From contig JAGPGI010000073.1 of NCBI GenBank assembly GCA_018056045.1, positions 1 to 9,869 of the forward strand: a stretch of 9,869 nt of DNA, given 5' to 3'. This document shows, piece after piece, positions 7,237 to 9,869 of the stretch. The translations under genes were made by a program, and so were the position numbers. Numbering within the stretch: the first letter of the stretch is position 1; the number at the start of each line of letters is the position of its first letter. Under the pieces are notes generated by a model. The model worked only from the letters and a program-made list of their open reading frames with translations, had not been told where the DNA came from and ran no database searches. The DNA is from Paracoccus sp. (in: a-proteobacteria). Its GTDB lineage: Bacteria > Pseudomonadota > Alphaproteobacteria > Rhodobacterales > Rhodobacteraceae.

Positions 7237-8061
7237 TCAGTCGCGCAAAAGCTCGTTGATCGAGGTCTTGGAGCGCGTCTGCGCGTCCACCCGCTTGACG
7301 ATAACCGCGCAGTAAAGGTTGATGCCGTTCTTTGACGGCATCGAGCCGGCGACCACGACCGAGCCGGCCGGCACTTCGCCATAGCTCACATTGCCGGTTT
7401 CGCGATCCACGATCTTGGTGGATTTGCCGATGAAGACACCCATGCCCAGCACCGAGCCCTCGCGGATGATGCAGCCCTCGACCACCTCGGAGCGGGCGCC
7501 GATGAAGCAATTGTCCTCGATGATGGTGGGGCCGGCCTGCATCGGCTCCAGCACGCCGCCAATGCCGACGCCGCCCGACAGGTGCACGTTCTTGCCGATC
7601 TGCGCGCAGGAACCGACCGTGGCCCAGGTGTCGACCATCGTGCCCTCGTCGACATAGGCGCCAAGGTTCACGAAGCTGGGCATCAGCACCACGCCCTTGG
7701 CGATATAGGCCGATTTGCGCACGATGCAGTTCGGCACCGCGCGGAACCCGGCATCGCGCCAGCGGCTTTCGCCCCAGCCGGCGAACTTGCTGTCGACCTT
7801 GTCCCACCAGCCGCCATTTTGCGGGCCGCCCTGCTGCATCTCCATATCCTTCAGGCGGAAGCCCAGCAGCACGGCCTTTTTGGCCCATTGGTTCACATGC
7901 CAGCCGGCGCCCTGCTTTTCGGCAACGCGCAGCGCGCCCTTGTCCAGTGCCTCCAGTGTGGATTCGACCGCCTCGCGGGCCTCGCCCCTGGTGGCGGGGG
8001 TGATCTGGTCGCGGATCTCCCAGGCGGCTTCGATGGCGGCTTCAAGGGCGGCGTTCGACAT
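7237..8061 (-). CDS. dapD: 2,3,4,5-tetrahydropyridine-2,6-dicarboxylate N-succinyltransferase
   Basis: DapD transfers succinyl from succinyl-CoA to tetrahydrodipicolinate in the succinylase branch of diaminopimelate and lysine synthesis, in the cytoplasm. The product is 274 residues, the same length as E. coli DapD. An N-terminal helical domain (1-105, with [10 protein letters not shown] and [18 protein letters not shown]) is followed by a left-handed beta-helix of hexapeptide repeats (about 108-215) containing [40 protein letters not shown] and [13 protein letters not shown], then a C-terminal segment ending [12 protein letters not shown]-initiated extension to 8097 exists, but the ATG at 8061 with GAGAGG upstream gives the family's normal start. 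dapE and other lys/dap genes are not in view. Confidence 0.97.
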   Translation of the reverse strand: MSNAALEAAIEAAWEIRDQITPATRGEAREAVESTLEALDKGALRVAEKQGAGWHVNQWAKKAVLLGFRLKDMEMQQGGPQNGGWWDKVDSKFAGWGESRWRDAGFRAVPNCIVRKSAYIAKGVVLMPSFVNLGAYVDEGTMVDTWATVGSCAQIGKNVHLSGGVGIGGVLEPMQAGPTIIEDNCFIGARSEVVEGCIIREGSVLGMGVFIGKSTKIVDRETGNVSYGEVPAGSVVVAGSMPSKNGINLYCAVIVKRVDAQTRSKTSINELLRD

Positions 8062-8099
8062 GGGCTTGGCCTCTCTGAGGTGGAAAATGTTGCCCAAGG

Positions 8100-8128
8100 G
8101 CTATAAGCCGGGGGGCACGGTCGCGCAA
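8100..8128 (-). promoter_or_regulatory. Likely dapD promoter
   Basis: On the minus strand TTGCGC (8123-8128) and TATAGC (8100-8105) are separated by exactly 17 bp. Initiation about seven bases downstream would give a leader of roughly 30 bases before the ribosome binding site and ATG of dapD. The region is shared with the divergent LOG-family gene. Confidence 0.4.
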
Positions 8129-8154
8129 TGCGCGGCGATCCTTCAGAGGCCCGG

Positions 8155-8982
8155 ATGACACAAGACGACGAGCGCAGCCACCCTTTCCGCGACAGCCAGC
8201 AGGACGCGGCCGCCGCCCGCACACTGCCCGACACGCCGCAGACGCGGGCGCCGGCCTATCGGCTGGCCTTTACCGACACCGAGTTCCTGCTGCGCGAGGA
8301 ATTGCGCGCCGTGCGCCTGCAGCTAGAATTGCTGAAGCCGCAGATGATCATGGATGCGCGCGGCATCCGCTCGACCGTGGTGATGTTCGGCGGCGCCCGC
8401 ATCCCGTCGCCGGCCGACAAGGCCAGCGCCCGCACGCCCATGCTGGCCGAGCTGTCGCGCTATTACGACGAGGCGCGGCGCTTTGCCCGGCTGATGACCG
8501 AACGCAGCATGGACAGCTATGGCGCGGAAAACGTCATCTGCACCGGCGGCGGGCCGGGCGTGATGGAGGCGGGCAACCTGGGCGCGCATGAGGCCGGAGG
8601 CGCCTCGATCGGGCTGTCGATCGTGCTGCCGCATGAACAGGCCCCGAACGAATATGTGACGCCGGACCTGTGCTTCAACTTCCACTATTTCGCCATCCGC
8701 AAGATGCATTTCCTGATGCGCGCCAAGGCAGTGACGGTATTCCCAGGCGGCTTCGGCACCATGGACGAGATGTTCGAGACCCTGACCCTGATCCAGACCG
8801 GGCGGATGAAGCGGGTGCCCTTCATCCTGTTCGGACCGGAATTCTGGAACAAGGTCATCGACTGGCAGGCGCTGGCCGAGGCCGGCACGATCAGCCCCGA
8901 GGATCTGGAGCTGATCAGCTTTGTCGAAACCGCCGACGAGGCCGTCGCGATCATCGACAACTGGGAAGAGCCCTGCCCCTAG
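8155..8982 (+). CDS. LOG-family protein (nucleoside 5'-monophosphate phosphoribohydrolase; TIGR00730 type)
   Basis: The product is a 275-residue cytoplasmic Rossmann-like protein of the LOG family, often mislabelled 'lysine decarboxylase'. Characterised members hydrolyse the N-glycosidic bond of AMP or cytokinin riboside monophosphates, giving free base and ribose 5-phosphate. Motifs: MFGGARIPSP (77-86), CTGGGPGVMEAGNLGAHEAGG (129-149) and the diagnostic PGGFGTMDE (197-205) with its conserved Glu205. The first 70 residues are extra compared with short plant-type LOG proteins; the first 30 or so are polar and probably disordered, followed by a helix around 42-62. AGAGG (8145-8149) is five bases from the ATG at 8155. 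An earlier ATG at 8128 lies in the dapD -35 region and is less likely. Substrate is uncertain. Confidence 0.9.
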   Translation: MTQDDERSHPFRDSQQDAAAARTLPDTPQTRAPAYRLAFTDTEFLLREELRAVRLQLELLKPQMIMDARGIRSTVVMFGGARIPSPADKASARTPMLAELSRYYDEARRFARLMTERSMDSYGAENVICTGGGPGVMEAGNLGAHEAGGASIGLSIVLPHEQAPNEYVTPDLCFNFHYFAIRKMHFLMRAKAVTVFPGGFGTMDEMFETLTLIQTGRMKRVPFILFGPEFWNKVIDWQALAEAGTISPEDLELISFVETADEAVAIIDNWEEPCP

Positions 8983-9002
8983 GCAAGGCTAGAAACAGCG
9001 CC

Positions 9003-9027
9003 GGTGGCCGGACTTATTTCGGCCACC
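9003..9027. terminator. Inverted repeat between convergent genes, overlapping a stop codon
   Basis: GGTGGCCG (9003-9010) and CGGCCACC (9020-9027) form a perfect 8-bp stem with a 9-nt loop. The loop holds the stop codon (9014-9016) of the leftward gene. There is no U-tract on either side. The position between the LOG gene and the convergent unknown gene suggests a shared transcription end or mRNA-protecting hairpin. Confidence 0.4.
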
Positions 9028-9553
9028 AGGCGACGAAATCGCTGGCGCCGACGCCCAGTTGCGTGCCCCGTGCCCGACGTGGCGAGCTGAGCTCGATCGC
9101 GGTCTGGCCGGTCTGCATGGCGCCCTGACGATAGATCGCATAGGCGATTTCCGGGCGCAGGTCGGGTTCGGGCATGTCCTCGACCGCGCGGATCACGATG
9201 GTGCCGCGCTGCAGGGCCCGCTGGAACGAGATGTCGTCGCGATAGATCGACTGCAGAAAGCGGATGACCTTGGCGCGAAACACCGCCCGATCCTGCGGCG
9301 AATCGGCATCCGCCCCCGAATCCCGCGATTGCCGCATCCGCTGGCGCATCGCGGCAACCGATTGGGCGTCATGCGCGCGGTCGATATCGTCGCGGCCGCG
9401 CTGGAACGTGTCGGCGGCTGAGTCAGCCTCCTCCACCGGAGGAATATCAAGCTGGGCGCTGGCGGAAATCGGCGCCGTCGTCTCGACAACACGGGTTGGC
9501 TGCACCGGCACAGGGCTGGCGCGGGTTTGAACCTGATTCGTAATTGGCAACAT
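9014..9553 (-). CDS. Hypothetical protein of unknown function
   Basis: The product is 179 residues; I do not recognise a family. There is no signal peptide or membrane segment. The first 45 residues are rich in Pro, Val, Thr, Ala and Ser and look disordered. The middle (about 46-85) is charged and helical, with many Arg, Asp and Gln. The C-terminal half (about 88-179) looks folded: FRAKVIRFLQSIYRDD (92-107), GTIVIRAVEDMP (117-128), PEIAYAIYRQG (134-144) and a closing DFVAWWPK. The ATG at 9553 follows GGGG/GCAGG on the coding strand. It lies downstream of rlmH with a 116 bp gap and converges on the LOG gene. Codon use matches the surroundings, so there is no sign of recent transfer. Confidence 0.75.
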   Translation of the reverse strand: MLPITNQVQTRASPVPVQPTRVVETTAPISASAQLDIPPVEEADSAADTFQRGRDDIDRAHDAQSVAAMRQRMRQSRDSGADADSPQDRAVFRAKVIRFLQSIYRDDISFQRALQRGTIVIRAVEDMPEPDLRPEIAYAIYRQGAMQTGQTAIELSSPRRARGTQLGVGASDFVAWWPK

Positions 9554-9662
9554 CCTGCACCCCGAATGCTTATGGTCTGATGCTGCCCATCATAGCTAAG
9601 AATCGGTAAATCTCACGGGGCAAGTATCCGGAAGTTATCTAAAAACTTAATGGTTCAAAAGA
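9554..9662 (-). promoter_or_regulatory. AT-rich intergenic stretch upstream of the hypothetical gene
   Basis: This is the most AT-rich part of the window, especially 9592-9660, and is the likely place for the promoter of the hypothetical gene. The minus strand shows -10-like TATGAT (9589-9594) and -35-like TTGAAC (9653-9658), but no pair of hexamers with a normal 16-18 bp spacing. No coding sequence is visible here. Confidence 0.25.
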
Positions 9663-9699
9663 CTTGCCGCTATTCGCGATGATAGGGGCTGCCGGCAAG
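9663..9699 (-). terminator. Candidate rlmH terminator spanning its stop codon
   Basis: CTTGCCG (9663-9669) pairs with CGGCAAG (9693-9699). An inner CTAT/ATAG pairing (9670-9673 with 9682-9685) extends the stem. On the minus strand the hairpin is followed by UCUUUU. The structure includes the last codons and stop of rlmH. Confidence 0.4.
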
Positions 9700-9869
9700 G
9701 ATGGTGGTGGCGCGATAGATCTGTTCGGCCAGCATGACGCGCACCAGCATATGCGGCCAGACCATGCGGCCGAGACTGATCGCCAGATCGGCGCGGTCGC
9801 GCAGGCTGGGGTCGATGCCATCGGCGCCGCCGATGACAAATGCCACGTCGCGGGCCTGATCGCGCCAGC
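9670..9869 (-). CDS. rlmH: 23S rRNA (pseudouridine-1915-N3)-methyltransferase, 3' part (cut by window edge)
   Basis: Reading the minus strand from the right edge gives an open frame of 65 residues ending at a TAG (9670-9672), with its start codon beyond the window. It matches the C-terminal part of RlmH (SPOUT methyltransferase, usually about 155 residues): [20 protein letters not shown], then [24 protein letters not shown] and the family's typical PYHRE ending. The glycine-rich IGGADG loop and the following helices belong to the trefoil-knot SAM-binding site. RlmH methylates pseudouridine 1915 in helix 69 of 23S rRNA in the 70S ribosome. Truncation is due to the window, not to a broken gene. 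Confidence 0.95.
   Translation of the reverse strand, partial: WRDQARDVAFVIGGADGIDPSLRDRADLAISLGRMVWPHMLVRVMLAEQIYRATTILAGSPYHRE

Noticed and set aside
8062..8097. TTG-initiated extension of dapD
   Set aside because: It would begin at or about the predicted transcription start, and the ATG at 8061 gives the standard 274-residue DapD.
9639..9839. A 66-codon minus-strand open frame near the right edge
   Set aside because: It overlaps rlmH in another frame; the RlmH frame matches a conserved family and explains the sequence.
1..9869. Defence system, prophage, insertion sequence, CRISPR array, tRNA or rRNA
   Set aside because: No direct-repeat array, terminal inverted repeats with transposase, phage genes or RNA-gene sequence was seen; recognisable genes are housekeeping, transport or metabolic.

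Overview
The window reads as a chromosomal segment of a GC-rich alphaproteobacterium. Protein style (Paracoccus/Rhodobacter-like LctP, DapD and RlmH sequences), gene density and codon use all suggest the Rhodobacterales, probably Paracoccus or a close relative. This is recognition from memory, not a search. There are no tRNA, rRNA, CRISPR, phage or insertion-sequence signals. Eleven complete genes and one gene cut by the right edge account for almost all of the sequence.

Left part (1-4598). An N-formylglutamate amidohydrolase-family gene runs rightward and converges on a leftward group of three: an XylB-like short-chain dehydrogenase, an aldo/keto reductase of the D-threo-aldose/L-fucose 1-dehydrogenase type, and an LctP-type L-lactate permease. 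The two dehydrogenases lie 24 bp apart and look co-transcribed. The permease follows after an 83 bp gap holding a GC-rich inverted repeat and a possible promoter of its own. Together they suggest oxidation of an aldose, with L-lactate as either a co-substrate or a product. The dehydratase, lactonase and aldolase/hydrolase steps are not in view.

Middle part (4599-7236). A lipoprotein lytic transglycosylase (GH103/MltB-like with a C-terminal peptidoglycan-binding domain) and a small acidic-tailed protein of unknown function run leftward. The small protein's gene is divergent from a YbaK/EbsC-type tRNA-editing deacylase gene. A small GlsB/YeaQ-type membrane protein gene follows, isolated by intrinsic terminators on both sides.

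Right part (7237-9869). dapD (lysine/diaminopimelate biosynthesis) runs leftward from a short divergent promoter region shared with a LOG-family nucleotide phosphoribohydrolase gene. The LOG gene converges on a gene of unknown function. Upstream of that gene is the 3' part of rlmH (23S rRNA methyltransferase), cut by the window edge, with no start codon inside the window.

Most of the region is ordinary housekeeping and metabolic sequence. I see no convincing new multi-gene system. The points most worth checking are the sugar dehydrogenase/lactate permease group and the two small genes of unknown function.
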